DNA from: Bacillota bacterium
GTDB taxonomy: Bacteria > Bacillota > Bacilli > Desulfuribacillales > Desulfuribacillaceae
Length of the DNA: 64,000 bases
Assembly: GCA_023388635.1 (NCBI GenBank)
Contig: JAEWFW010000038.1
Span: 62,001 to 126,000 of the forward strand
Reading direction: 5' to 3'
Shown: piece by piece, positions 34,109-42,947 of the stretch
How the letters are laid out: every line of letters begins with the position of its first letter
How positions within the stretch are numbered: position 1 is the first letter of the stretch
Position numbers and translations under genes: made by a program
The notes under the pieces: generated by a model
The model's input: the letters and a program-made list of their open reading frames with translations, nothing else
Database searches by the model: none
Told to the model about the DNA's origin: nothing

Positions 34109-34891
34109 TTACTTCAATCCCCCGTAGCGCCTTGCTCTTTTCATATAATTATGGATAGCATTGTAATATTCCTCAACAGAAAAATCCGGCCATAACGTTT
34201 CTGAAAAATAGAATTCTGTATAAGCAATTTGCCACAAAAGAAAATTACTTAGACGCAACTCGCCACTCGTTCGAATGAGTAAGTCCGGATCCGGGAAGGA
34301 ATGGGTCATCAATCGCTCTGTCAGAGCTTGCTCGGTAATTGCTGTAACATCGAGCGCGTTCTGCTGAGCATCCACTACCAACTGCTTTACTGCCTCAATG
34401 ATTTCGAAGCGAGAGCCGTAGTTGAGAGCAAAATTGAGGATCATTCCATCGTTATTTTTCGTTTTCTCCATAGCAGTATCAATTGCCTTACGCGTATGCT
34501 CAGGTAGCTGACTCCGATCACCGATCATTGTCACTTTAACATTGTTCTTAATTAAATCGTTCAATTCCGTCTGCAAATATTCCTCGGGAAGTTTCATCAG
34601 GAAATTCACTTCTTCCTCCGGCCGCTTCCAATTTTCTGTAGAAAAAGCGTACAATGTTAAACATTTGATGCCGATTTTCGAAGAAGCTTCCGTAATCAGC
34701 TTGACTGTCTGCATACCGGCTTTATGTCCCGCCATTCGCGGAAACCCGCGTTTTTTCGCCCAGCGCCCGTTGCCGTCCATAATAATTGCCACATGCGCGG
34801 GTACTTCCTGTTGAGCACCAATCAGCAATGTTTGTAAATCAGGCGTCGGATCACTTGATTTCGTTCTCCACCGCTCAAAATATTTTTTCAT
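34109..34891 (-). CDS. uppS: undecaprenyl diphosphate synthase
   Basis: cis-prenyltransferase producing the C55 lipid carrier for cell-wall synthesis. 260 aa. Signature IIMDGNGRWAKKRG with the catalytic Asp, the FSTENWKRP loop, and RTSGELRLSNFLLWQ near the C-terminus. It starts at ATG 34891, some 25 nt after the frr terminator, so it probably depends on read-through. Confidence 0.97.
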   Translation of the reverse strand: MKKYFERWRTKSSDPTPDLQTLLIGAQQEVPAHVAIIMDGNGRWAKKRGFPRMAGHKAGMQTVKLITEASSKIGIKCLTLYAFSTENWKRPEEEVNFLMKLPEEYLQTELNDLIKNNVKVTMIGDRSQLPEHTRKAIDTAMEKTKNNDGMILNFALNYGSRFEIIEAVKQLVVDAQQNALDVTAITEQALTERLMTHSFPDPDLLIRTSGELRLSNFLLWQIAYTEFYFSETLWPDFSVEEYYNAIHNYMKRARRYGGLK

Positions 34892-34914
34892 ATAAATACT
34901 CCTGACTCTACTTT

Positions 34915-34951
34915 TGCAAAGAACCCCTCACCCGAAAATGAGGGGTTCTTC
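34915..34951 (-). terminator. hairpin terminator after frr
   Basis: Minus strand: AAGAACCCCTCA paired with TGAGGGGTTCTT, a 9-nt loop, then a short T-tract only. It abuts the frr stop; the weak tail suggests partial termination before uppS. Confidence 0.75.
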
Positions 34952-35506
34952 TCAAACAGCCATGATGTCTTCTTCTTTGCTTTCCAATAATTCGTCAACT
35001 ATCTTAATATATTTATCCGTCAATTTTTGCATGTCATCTTGAAGCTTATGTGACTCGTCCTCTGAGTATTCGCCTTTTTTCTCCGCCTTCTTGATATCGT
35101 CATTGGCATCACGTCGGATATTACGGACTGATACTCTAGCGCCTTCAGCCGTTTTCTTCGCTAATTTCGCTAATTCTTGACGTCGCTCTTCTGTAAGGAT
35201 CGGCAACGGTATGCGGATGATATTGCCATCATTCGTAGGCGACAATCCCAAATCCGCCTTCTGGATAGCACGTTCAATTTCCGAGATCATACTCTTATCC
35301 CAAGGCTGAATCGTCAATAATCTAGCTTCGGGAGCTGAAATATTCGCCGCTTGATTGACCGGAGTCATAACACCGTAATAATCGATCATCACTTTATCCA
35401 AAATTGCTGGATTGGCTCTGCCTGCACGAATTGTCGTAAAATCTTTTTTCAAATTAGAAATTACTTTGCCCATACGTTCTTCTGCGTCTTGAAGAATGTT
35501 GTTCAT
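34952..35506 (-). CDS. frr: ribosome recycling factor
   Basis: Splits post-termination ribosomes together with EF-G. 184 aa, standard size. The hinge and core segments FTTIRAGRANPAILD, LTIQPWDKSMISEIE and IRIPLPILTEERRQEL are all conserved. The ATG overlaps the pyrH stop (TAATG), with AGGAGG inside the pyrH end, so translation is coupled. Confidence 0.97.
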   Translation of the reverse strand: MNNILQDAEERMGKVISNLKKDFTTIRAGRANPAILDKVMIDYYGVMTPVNQAANISAPEARLLTIQPWDKSMISEIERAIQKADLGLSPTNDGNIIRIPLPILTEERRQELAKLAKKTAEGARVSVRNIRRDANDDIKKAEKKGEYSEDESHKLQDDMQKLTDKYIKIVDELLESKEEDIMAV

Positions 35507-36231
35507 TATCTCTTCCTCCTAACTTCTGTTCCGATTTTATCACCTAATACAACTTTCATTATATTACCATTTTCTGAGATATTAAAGACAATTATTTCAA
35601 TCTGATTTTCCATGCAAAGTGTCACCGCCGTCGTATCCATGACAGCCAACCCTTGATTGATGACATCCATAAAATCGAGATTTTCGTATTTTTTAGCATT
35701 GATATCAACGGCTGGGTCAGCATTATAGACACCATCGACGTTGTTTTTCGCCATTAAAATGACATCTGCTTCGATCTCTGCCGCGCGTAATGCCGCCGTC
35801 GTATCAGTAGAAAAGAACGGATTTCCCGTACCGGCAGCGAATATGACGACTCTGCCCTTCTCTAAATGACGCATCGCACGTCTACGGATATATGGTTCTG
35901 CCACTTGTCGCATTTCAATCGATGTTTGGACGCGTGTGTCGACCTCTTCCGCTTCCAAAGCATCTTGCAAAGCCAACGAATTCATGACGGTCGCTAGCAT
36001 TCCCATGTAGTCTGCCGTTGCACGGTCCATTCCTTTAGCACTGCCGGCTATGCCGCGCCATATGTTGCCGCCGCCTACTACGACCGCAATTTCCACTTTT
36101 TGCGCCACTATATCTTTAATTTGTTGGGCAATGGATGTCATCACTTCCGGATCGATTCCATAACCCAATTTTCCTGCTAACGCTTCACCTGACAGTTTTA
36201 ATACGATACGTTTATATTTGGGACTCGCCAC
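35506..36231 (-). CDS. pyrH: UMP kinase
   Basis: Phosphorylates UMP to UDP in pyrimidine nucleotide synthesis. 241 aa, amino-acid-kinase fold: KLSGEALAG, VVGGGNIWRG, GTGNPFFSTDTTAALRAAE, NVDGVYNADP. GTG start at 36231 behind AAAAGGAGGG. A terminator lies between tsf and this gene, so a separate promoter or read-through is needed. Confidence 0.97.
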   Translation of the reverse strand: MASPKYKRIVLKLSGEALAGKLGYGIDPEVMTSIAQQIKDIVAQKVEIAVVVGGGNIWRGIAGSAKGMDRATADYMGMLATVMNSLALQDALEAEEVDTRVQTSIEMRQVAEPYIRRRAMRHLEKGRVVIFAAGTGNPFFSTDTTAALRAAEIEADVILMAKNNVDGVYNADPAVDINAKKYENLDFMDVINQGLAVMDTTAVTLCMENQIEIIVFNISENGNIMKVVLGDKIGTEVRRKR

Positions 36232-36261
36232 TAAAACCCTCCTTTTGCCGTAATTATCTGT

Positions 36262-36290
36262 TAAAAAGGGAACACAAAAGGTGTTCCCTG
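36262..36290 (-). terminator. rho-independent terminator of rpsB-tsf
   Basis: Minus strand: AGGGAACAC, a 5-nt loop, GTGTTCCCT and TTTTT, directly after the tsf stop. Confidence 0.9.
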
Positions 36291-36299
36291 CAATGCTTA

Positions 36300-36950
36300 T
36301 TATTGAAGTTTCGCTTGAGCCATAACTTCTTCTACGAAGTTGTCTTGTTTCTTTTCGATTCCTTCCCCAAGCTCATAACGAGCAAAGCGACGAATGGAGA
36401 TTTTCTCTCCTATTTTTGCTACTTTTTCATTCAGTAGTTGCTCAATTGTCACATCCGGATTCTTAACGAACGGCTGCTCCATCAGGCAAATTTCTTTGAA
36501 ATATTTATCAACTCTGCCTTCAACCATTTTATCGACAATATTTGCCGGTTTTCCTTCATTTAATGCTTGTACTTTCAAAATTTCTCTTTCTTTCGCAATT
36601 TCTTCTTCCGACACTTCGTCTCTTGTAACGTATGTCGGACGAGCCGCTGCAATATGCATTGCTATATCCTTGACAAAACTTTTGAAATCGTCTGTTTTCG
36701 CTACAAAATCAGTTTCGCAGTTAACTTCCACTAAAACACCGATACGTCCTGCTCCATGTATGTAAGCTTCTACTAATCCTTCTGCAGCAATACGACCTTC
36801 TTTCTTAGCCGCAGCAGCCAATCCCTTTTCACGCAAAATAGTGGTTGCTCTTTCCATATCACCATTTGCCTCAACAAGCGCTTTCTTACAATCCATCATC
36901 CCTGCACCTGTTTTTTCACGCAAGTCCTTAACTTGTCCAGCACTAACCAT
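36300..36950 (-). CDS. tsf: translation elongation factor Ts
   Basis: Nucleotide exchange factor for EF-Tu. 216 aa, the short form; B. subtilis EF-Ts is nearer 290 aa. The N-terminal UBA-like domain VKDLREKTGAGMMDCKKAL and the core VEVNCETDFVAKTDDF are complete. It starts at ATG 36950 after AAAGGGG. Forms a two-gene transcript with rpsB. Confidence 0.96.
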   Translation of the reverse strand: MVSAGQVKDLREKTGAGMMDCKKALVEANGDMERATTILREKGLAAAAKKEGRIAAEGLVEAYIHGAGRIGVLVEVNCETDFVAKTDDFKSFVKDIAMHIAAARPTYVTRDEVSEEEIAKEREILKVQALNEGKPANIVDKMVEGRVDKYFKEICLMEQPFVKNPDVTIEQLLNEKVAKIGEKISIRRFARYELGEGIEKKQDNFVEEVMAQAKLQ

Positions 36951-37050
36951 TATCGATTGCCCCTTTCAATATGTATGCAAATTTCTGTACATAAGTAAGG
37001 GCAGGCAGGCAATTCCCTACCTACCCCTCTGTGTTGTTTTCCCTGTCGTC

Positions 37051-37779
37051 TTACTGTGCAATTTGCTCTTCTTCAACAGCTTCTACTTCGTCGATGCTTC
37101 CTTTTGTTCCTTCGATGACAGCATCTGCTATCTTCGCAGTTAACAAACGCACCGCACGAATTGCATCATCGTTACCAGGAATTACATAGTCTATTTCATC
37201 TGGGTCACAGTTTGTGTCGACGATCGCCACAATTGGAATGCCCAATTTTTTTGCTTCAGCAATTGCGATCCGCTCTTTTCTTGGATCAACAATGAACAAT
37301 GCTCCCGGAAGACCTTTCATGCCTTTAATACCGCCAAGGAATTTAACCAAACGGTCTTTTTCCTTATTCAATTGGATAACTTCTTTTTTAGGCAACACAT
37401 CGAATGTGCCATTCTCTTCCATCTCTTCCAATTTACGCAATCTTTGAATGCGCTTTTGGATTGTTTGGAAGTTCGTCAATGTTCCACCCAACCATCTTTG
37501 GTTTGTGAAATACTGTCCTGAACGCTCAGCTTCTTCTTTTACAGAATCCTGTGCTTGTTTCTTCGTACCTACGAAAAGAATAGATTTACCTTCTTCGGCA
37601 ACTTGGCGTACGAAATTATACGCTTCTTCTACTTTTTTGACTGTTTTCTGTAGATCGATGATATAAATTCCGTTTCTCTCCGTGAAAATATAACGATCCA
37701 TTTTAGGGTTCCAACGACGTGTTTGATGTCCGAAATGAACCCCAGCTTCCAATAACTGCTTCATTGAAATAACTGACAT
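37051..37779 (-). CDS. rpsB: 30S ribosomal protein S2
   Basis: Ribosomal protein of the 30S head/platform. 242 aa, with conserved LLEAGVHFGHQTRRWNPKM, the RWLGGTLTNF segment and the C-terminal VDTNCDPDEIDYVIPGNDDA, followed by a Glu-rich tail. Ribosome site: TTAGGAGGAA. It has its own strong promoter and a long leader, and begins the conserved rpsB-tsf-pyrH-frr block. Confidence 0.97.
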   Translation of the reverse strand: MSVISMKQLLEAGVHFGHQTRRWNPKMDRYIFTERNGIYIIDLQKTVKKVEEAYNFVRQVAEEGKSILFVGTKKQAQDSVKEEAERSGQYFTNQRWLGGTLTNFQTIQKRIQRLRKLEEMEENGTFDVLPKKEVIQLNKEKDRLVKFLGGIKGMKGLPGALFIVDPRKERIAIAEAKKLGIPIVAIVDTNCDPDEIDYVIPGNDDAIRAVRLLTAKIADAVIEGTKGSIDEVEAVEEEQIAQ

Positions 37780-37918
37780 AATTAATTCCTCCTAAGGTTT
37801 TTTCTTCCGCTTTCCATCAACCTATGAGATGACTGCGGTTTGCAGCACCTATCCCAATAGTCCAAAAAGCGTGTTTTTTACCGTTTATTAATATAACATA
37901 CGCTTTCAATAAATGCAA
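37780..37918 (-). promoter_or_regulatory. sigma-A promoter and ~100-nt leader of rpsB-tsf
   Basis: Minus strand: -35 TTGCAT (37913-37918), 17-bp spacer, extended -10 TGTTATATT (core 37890-37895). The leader of about 100 nt before the S2 start contains GC-rich complementary pieces (for example GGTGCTGCAAACC). It may be a ribosomal-protein control element; I recognise no known family. Confidence 0.65.
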
Positions 37919-37996
37919 ACAATTGCTTACATGTAATCGCAGCTTTTGTTGCAATTGCTATGTCAATCTCTATGAAAAGTTATATTCTGTGTATAC

Positions 37997-38719
37997 TTAT
38001 ACTTCTGATTTGCGACGAAACAAACCGACCATTAACTGTACTTCGCCGCACATCATATTCAATTGCTTCGCAATTTCTTCTGTCGATAATCCTTGCTCAT
38101 GTAACAGAATGACCTGCGCTGAAACCGATAGCTCCTTCGCCGGATTTTCCAACGGCTGCTCTGGTGATTCCGGCTGTTGTCGATCGTTTGGCGTCATTTC
38201 CACTCTATTGTCGAGATATCCATCCTGCTGGTCAAGACCATCTTGTGCCGCAAACTGCTTGTATTTCTGCTGATATGCCGATTGCGCCCGTTTCTGCATG
38301 TGTAATGGTAATGCTGGAATTTCCGACTGCTGATCGATCTTAGCGCGGACTTCCGGGTCTTGATTGATCCTAGGCTGATTTTCCGGACTTTGATTGATTT
38401 TCGCCGGACTTTCCGGACCCCGGTTGACCTTGACCGGAATATCTGAATTATGGTCGATCTTGATATCGATTTGTTTTGCCTGCTGTATCTGCTTGATTTG
38501 CATTTCCAGTGTATTGACCTTCTTTTGCAGGAAATTCACGTCTTCCAAATACGCTTTATATAATTTTTCTGTCTCTTCTTGTAGTTCTGTAAAATATCGA
38601 TCGACAATCCCTTCTACTTGCTGTAACTCTTTCCTGCCGACGGCATTTTTTCTCACTAAAAGCACTACGAGCACAATGATGATGATCGCCGCAGCCAATA
38701 AAACGATTTGTTCTTCCAT
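37997..38719 (-). CDS. SwrB-position membrane protein (DUF6115-like) with decapeptide repeats
   Basis: A 240-aa protein between sigD-fapA and rpsB, the slot of B. subtilis swrB, an activator of flagellar type III export. An N-terminal membrane helix (about residues 5-22) is followed by a coiled coil (30-85). Five tandem 10-aa repeats of the form K-I-N/D-x-x-P/S-E-x-x-A run through residues 89-138 (counted from ATG 38725). A C-terminal helix-turn-helix-like segment, ILLHEQGLSTEEIAKQLNM, is typical of this family. ATG 38719 has TAGGTGG at 6 nt; ATG 38725 is an alternative. Function inferred from position and architecture. Confidence 0.65.
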   Translation of the reverse strand: MEEQIVLLAAAIIIIVLVVLLVRKNAVGRKELQQVEGIVDRYFTELQEETEKLYKAYLEDVNFLQKKVNTLEMQIKQIQQAKQIDIKIDHNSDIPVKVNRGPESPAKINQSPENQPRINQDPEVRAKIDQQSEIPALPLHMQKRAQSAYQQKYKQFAAQDGLDQQDGYLDNRVEMTPNDRQQPESPEQPLENPAKELSVSAQVILLHEQGLSTEEIAKQLNMMCGEVQLMVGLFRRKSEV

Positions 38720-38736
38720 AAGCATCCACCTATTTT

Positions 38737-39051
38737 TTATAATGAAATATCGACGGAATGCCCTTTATACGGATGCTGAATTTTATGTTTATTCACTTGG
38801 TCTTTTTGCTGGTCATCCCGTTTGGCATTCTGTCGATTTGACTGATTCTGCTTTTGCTGATCTTTGATTTTCTCCTGTTCCGCATGCTCAGTCGCCGCTG
38901 TCTTTTCCTGTTGTTTGGCGATATTTTTCTTCTCTTCTTCCGCCAAATGCGCCATATCGTTCAACGGTCTCTGCTGCATTTGTTCTTGAATTTTACCTGC
39001 CTCATGGGTTCTGGGGATAGTAATTTGAAGTTCTACTGTTCGTAAACTCAT
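38737..39051 (-). CDS. small charged protein of the flagellar/FapA region
   Basis: 104 aa, no signal peptide or membrane helix. The N-terminus (LRTVELQITIPRTHEAGKIQ) looks like a short folded strand or anchor. The rest is rich in Gln, Lys and Glu, likely a long helix. A basic end HKIQHPYKGHSVDISL closes it. Overlap-level spacing to the FapA-like gene (ribosome site GAGGTGA at the stop) shows a common operon. I do not recognise the family. Confidence 0.6.
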   Translation of the reverse strand: MSLRTVELQITIPRTHEAGKIQEQMQQRPLNDMAHLAEEEKKNIAKQQEKTAATEHAEQEKIKDQQKQNQSNRQNAKRDDQQKDQVNKHKIQHPYKGHSVDISL

Positions 39052-39060
39052 ACAATCACC

Positions 39061-40485
39061 TCATATCGGTAAAAATGTAATATCTCCCTCACTCAAATAG
39101 AAAACGGCGTGTTGGACTTCATCTCTGATAAATTTTATCTCTTTGCCAATCACAAATTTCACGCCTGAATGGACAACTTTAATAACTTTAATGCGCGCTT
39201 GCGAAGTATTTTCCAGTGCTTTCTCAATTTCTTGCATACGCATCATGCCTTCATAGCGATATGAGCTCATCGCGTCGATACTGCTCTCTAGCTTTAAGCG
39301 CATTTTTTCTTTTTCTTCGCTAATCTGTCCGCTTTCTTTAAGACGATTTAATATCGATAATGCCAATTCCGTTTTCTCAAAATTTTCACTGATTTCTTTC
39401 AATTTTTTGCGTATTTCCGTCAGTTCACTGCGCATTTCGGGACGAACACCGACTTCAATCTCCGTAGGCGTAGCCATCAAATTCCCGATTACTTTGGCGG
39501 TCACTTGCTCCCCGGCTTTGATAACTCCGCCGACAATCAGCGCCTTGTTCCCGTCGACAACCACATTGTGACCGGCACCAACCTGGCTGTGCATGATGCT
39601 ATCGGAGATAATCACATCGTGTTCCGCGAATACGACCGCATTCTGCAAAAATGATGCTTTGAGGTTTTGCTTTGTTTTGACATACCCTTGGCTGTAGCCG
39701 ATGATACCGCCGGATACTTCAATGCTTCCATCCGCTTCTACAAACGCACCTTCAATGTTGCCCTTGACACGAATATCACCTCCGGCTTTGACTGTAAAGC
39801 CGTTCGTGATACTTCCCTTCACAAGCACAGAACCGACAAAATCGATATTCCCTGTTGAAAAATCTACATCTCCATGAACTTCATAAATGGAAAACACGTT
39901 AATCCTTCCGCGTTCCGTAATTGCCACTTGTCCGTCAATCAGAGCATAGATCGACGTGCCTTCTTTATTGACAACGACATTCTTCCCGACGGGGAAATGC
40001 GGATCTTTGCCGTTTCTAGCGATCACTTCAACCCCGTAAACATCCTTGCCGTTTTTGCCGGGAATCGGTGGAATTTTGCGAGCAATTTCTTCCCCACGCC
40101 GAACATTCGGAATGTCACGCATATTGTAGAAATCTACCCTACCGTCTTTTAACAAAACCGGTCCTCTGTTTTGATCGGGATTTTCACGTAACAATTCAAT
40201 CGAACCATCGATCCCGTTTTCCGGTTCAATCCCTTTCGCGATCACAAGCGCATCACTGTCTGCATAGAGCGCTACGTTATTACTGATTTTTTCAAGCAGC
40301 TCCGTATCAATGCCAAAGACAACTTTCGCTTTCGTCAATAAGGTTTGCAAAATACGAATATCTACTGTGTTTTCTTTACATTGCTCACTAATTTGAATAT
40401 ATGCTTCCATTCTGTTGGGACTGACCTTGAGCGTGATGTATTGTGCCCAATCAACAGGTGCCTTTTTCTCTTCTTCAACGTTCAT
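39061..40485 (-). CDS. FapA-type protein (DUF342, flagellar assembly protein A)
   Basis: 474 aa from the chosen start. The N-terminal domain (about 1-180) precedes a right-handed beta-helix of DUF342 type: VHGDVDFSTGNIDFVGSVLVKGSI, GGDIRVKGNIEG, DGSIEVSGGIIG (each strand repeat about 20 aa; positions roughly 200-310). A coiled coil (about 350-430) follows. The family is often encoded beside sigD or flagellar genes and affects envelope or flagellar control; the mechanism is unclear. ATG 40485 follows GGAGGCG by 8 nt; an in-frame start at 40512 covers this site and is rejected. Confidence 0.8.
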   Translation of the reverse strand: MNVEEEKKAPVDWAQYITLKVSPNRMEAYIQISEQCKENTVDIRILQTLLTKAKVVFGIDTELLEKISNNVALYADSDALVIAKGIEPENGIDGSIELLRENPDQNRGPVLLKDGRVDFYNMRDIPNVRRGEEIARKIPPIPGKNGKDVYGVEVIARNGKDPHFPVGKNVVVNKEGTSIYALIDGQVAITERGRINVFSIYEVHGDVDFSTGNIDFVGSVLVKGSITNGFTVKAGGDIRVKGNIEGAFVEADGSIEVSGGIIGYSQGYVKTKQNLKASFLQNAVVFAEHDVIISDSIMHSQVGAGHNVVVDGNKALIVGGVIKAGEQVTAKVIGNLMATPTEIEVGVRPEMRSELTEIRKKLKEISENFEKTELALSILNRLKESGQISEEKEKMRLKLESSIDAMSSYRYEGMMRMQEIEKALENTSQARIKVIKVVHSGVKFVIGKEIKFIRDEVQHAVFYLSEGDITFLPI

Positions 40486-40519
40486 AGCATTCGCCTCCAA
40501 TTGCTTCAACAATTATTTT

Positions 40520-41293
40520 TTAAAACAATTGTTTCTTTTGTCTGCTCAAGAAGCCTCTTAAACGCAATATGGCTTTCGTATGTAATTGAGATATTCTGCT
40601 TGTAGAAACGGATAGGATTTTGGCAATCTCCGTCAATGTCAATTCTTCATAGTAGTATAGTGATACGACGATTTTTTCTTTTTCCGGCAACCGGTCAATC
40701 GCTTTTGCCAATAGCCCATGTGCCTCGTTTAATTCAAGTTGCGCCTCTGGGGAAATGGTTTTATCATCAGGGATCAATTCGCGAAAAATATTTCCTTCAT
40801 CGCCCACAGGTTCATCAATCGATAAAAATGAAATCATCTGCACATCATTCAACAATTGATTGTATTCCTCAATTGTCATCCCTAAATACTCGGAAATTTG
40901 TTCGTCTGTAACAGGCTCCCTTTGATTGGATTGCAGTTTTTGAAACGCATCTTCCATATCTTTGGCTTTTTTGCGAACACTGCGCGGAACCCAGTCAGAT
41001 TTTCTTAATCCGTCGAGAATCGCTCCTTTAATCCTCCACATGGCGAAGGTTTCAAACTTCAATCCCCGTGAAACCTCAAAGCGCTCTAATGCTTCCAACA
41101 GTCCTATGTAGCCTAAGCTTTTCAAATCATCTTTTTGGACGGTTGCCGGTAAAGTAATCGCAATCCTGTCCGCTACGTAATCTGCCAGTGGCATATATGC
41201 GTGCACTAACTCTTCTCGCGTTTCTTCTGATCGATTGTGTGTCCAACTTTCCCAATATTCAGCTAATTTTTGTGTAGAATATCGACTCGTCAT
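40520..41293 (-). CDS. sigD: flagellar/motility sigma factor sigma-D (FliA)
   Basis: Directs RNA polymerase to late flagellar and chemotaxis genes. 257 aa. Region 2 includes LVHAYMPLADYVADRIA and FETFAMWRIKGAILDGLRKSDWVPRSVR; region 3 follows. Region 4 ends in LTLTEIAKILSVSTSRISQLHTKA, the helix-turn-helix. It lies near the end of the fla/che operon, as in Bacillus, with an AAGGCGGTGATG ribosome site. Confidence 0.96.
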   Translation of the reverse strand: MTSRYSTQKLAEYWESWTHNRSEETREELVHAYMPLADYVADRIAITLPATVQKDDLKSLGYIGLLEALERFEVSRGLKFETFAMWRIKGAILDGLRKSDWVPRSVRKKAKDMEDAFQKLQSNQREPVTDEQISEYLGMTIEEYNQLLNDVQMISFLSIDEPVGDEGNIFRELIPDDKTISPEAQLELNEAHGLLAKAIDRLPEKEKIVVSLYYYEELTLTEIAKILSVSTSRISQLHTKAILRLRGFLSRQKKQLF

Positions 41294-41327
41294 GGCATCA
41301 CCGCCTTATCATAAGCTAGCAAATCTA

Positions 41328-41756
41328 CTACGTGCTTTTGTTGTCATCGGAGAAATTGTTTAGCAAACCAGCCAACACTTTCGGATCCATTCCATCGGCA
41401 TTCGACGAACTATCAGATTGTTTGGAAAAATCTATCGGCTGAAAGTCCAGGTCATCATCTCCCTGTATTCCCGAATTGGGGTTTTCCGTCTGATCTCCCT
41501 CTTGTGACTCCCCTGCTTGCGTGTCTCCTGTCTGCATGACGTCTTCATGCTGTTGCTCATCATTTATCTGGTTTTGCAAGCTTTGAAATGCTTGCACTTC
41601 CGTTGCCAGAATCTTCGCCAAAATCGACGCAATCATATAAAAGATAAAGAATGCCAATACGCCTCTTTTGATAGACGTCCACAGCAAATTATTGTAAATA
41701 CTCACAATAAACGTAATGCAGAAAGCTGTCATAGATACAATCAATTTCATCTTCAT
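41328..41756 (-). CDS. small two-helix membrane protein in the cheD position
   Basis: 142 aa. Two membrane helices occupy about residues 4-22 and 28-50 (TSIKRGVLAFFIFYMIASIL). The cytoplasmic tail is acidic and Ser/Asn/Gln-rich (GDDDLDFQPIDFS, then DPKVLAGLLNNFS). In Bacillus this slot, between cheC and sigD, holds cheD; there is no resemblance to CheD deamidases. Operon position suggests a role in motility or envelope assembly. No family recognised. Confidence 0.65.
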   Translation of the reverse strand: MKMKLIVSMTAFCITFIVSIYNNLLWTSIKRGVLAFFIFYMIASILAKILATEVQAFQSLQNQINDEQQHEDVMQTGDTQAGESQEGDQTENPNSGIQGDDDLDFQPIDFSKQSDSSSNADGMDPKVLAGLLNNFSDDNKST

Positions 41757-41791
41757 TGTATATACCTACCTGTATGTGTTTTTACAAAATC

Positions 41792-42415
41792 TCATACTCC
41801 TAATGAGGCAAAAAGCTTTTCAAAAGAATCGGGATCCGGCAGCAAAAAGAAATTTCCCGATAGTGAATATTGTTGATCCTGCCCTGGTTCAATCATCGTA
41901 TCGATCACGAGCGCATAATCCCCGCTTTTCCCTAACTCGATCAATCCATAGCCGAGGATGGCTCCCGCCATATCAATCGCCAGTGCCGGAACGCTTGGCT
42001 GTAGATTGAGTTTCGTCAAGTTAGCCAGCGACGTCAAATAGGATCCTGCCAAAATATTGCCAATTTCCTGCAATGCCGATAATTCTATCTCCGTAAAGAA
42101 CTCGCCTGTCGCCTCTTCGTGACCTTGTAACAATTCTTTTGCCAATACTCTTGCCGTATCGAAATTGAGAATGAAAAACATATTGCCCGATATATCGCCT
42201 TCAATCCGCAAAAATACGGTGACAATCAGGCTTTCTTCGCCGCCGACAAATTCAGCGATTTCCTGAAACGGCAATACGAGTACCCTAGGTACGTTCATAT
42301 CAACTGGTTTCCCTAGCAGCTTTGATAATGCCGTGGCTGCATTACCAGCTCCTATATTTCCAATTTCGCGCAATACGTCCAGATGAAATTCTGAAATATC
42401 TTTAATGAAGTCCAT
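41792..42415 (-). CDS. cheC: CheY-P phosphatase CheC
   Basis: Dephosphorylates CheY-P during adaptation. 207 aa with both active-site repeats: EIGNIGAGNAATALSKLL (about residue 16) and EIGNILAGSYLTSLANL (about 115). Both have Glu and Asn. In B. subtilis CheD binds and stimulates CheC; no cheD is encoded here. The ATG overlaps the cheW end by 14 bp, with GGAG inside cheW. Confidence 0.93.
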   Translation of the reverse strand: MDFIKDISEFHLDVLREIGNIGAGNAATALSKLLGKPVDMNVPRVLVLPFQEIAEFVGGEESLIVTVFLRIEGDISGNMFFILNFDTARVLAKELLQGHEEATGEFFTEIELSALQEIGNILAGSYLTSLANLTKLNLQPSVPALAIDMAGAILGYGLIELGKSGDYALVIDTMIEPGQDQQYSLSGNFFLLPDPDSFEKLFASLGV

Positions 42416-42899
42416 TGTCTTCTGCTCCGATGTTTTGCAAAATCTTCATTTCACGAGAATTGACCACTTTATCCATGTCGAGTAAAATCAGCAAACGCAC
42501 ATTTACTTTTGCTATGCCACGAATATATTCATTTTCTCCCGCACCGATGACAGCAGGTGGTGGGGCAATCGCATCAGCGGAAATATCAATCACATCATTC
42601 GCTTCGTCGACAATCACCCCGATTTCCATATTGCCGATACCGACAATAATAATCCGCGTATGCTCGGCATCTGCCACAGCTTCAATATCAAATCGAGTGC
42701 GTAAATCGATGACGGGAATAATGGAACCTCGCGAATTAATCACACCTTTTAGGAAATCAAGTGTAGCGGGAATTCTGGTAATTGTTTGCATTCTTTCAAT
42801 CGACTTCACTTGGTTGACATCAACCCCGTATTCTTCGTCTTTCAAGCGAAAAACAATGACTTTCATATCATTCGTGACTGATACATTCGTATCTCCCAT
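42402..42899 (-). CDS. cheW: chemotaxis coupling protein CheW
   Basis: Links receptors to the CheA kinase. 165 aa, a single CheW domain: VIVFRLKDEEYGVDVNQVKSI, then GVINSRGSIIPVIDLR (signature) and a C-terminal VRLLILLDMDKV. ATG 42899 follows GAGGAGG by 8 nt; the frame is open to 42920. Its partner CheA, usually encoded just upstream, is missing: cheB ends only 48 bp away. Confidence 0.94.
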   Translation of the reverse strand: MGDTNVSVTNDMKVIVFRLKDEEYGVDVNQVKSIERMQTITRIPATLDFLKGVINSRGSIIPVIDLRTRFDIEAVADAEHTRIIIVGIGNMEIGVIVDEANDVIDISADAIAPPPAVIGAGENEYIRGIAKVNVRLLILLDMDKVVNSREMKILQNIGAEDNGLH

Positions 42900-42947
42900 A
42901 TAAAATTCCTCCTCATACAATTTACGACTTTACCCGCAAGTCTAGTC

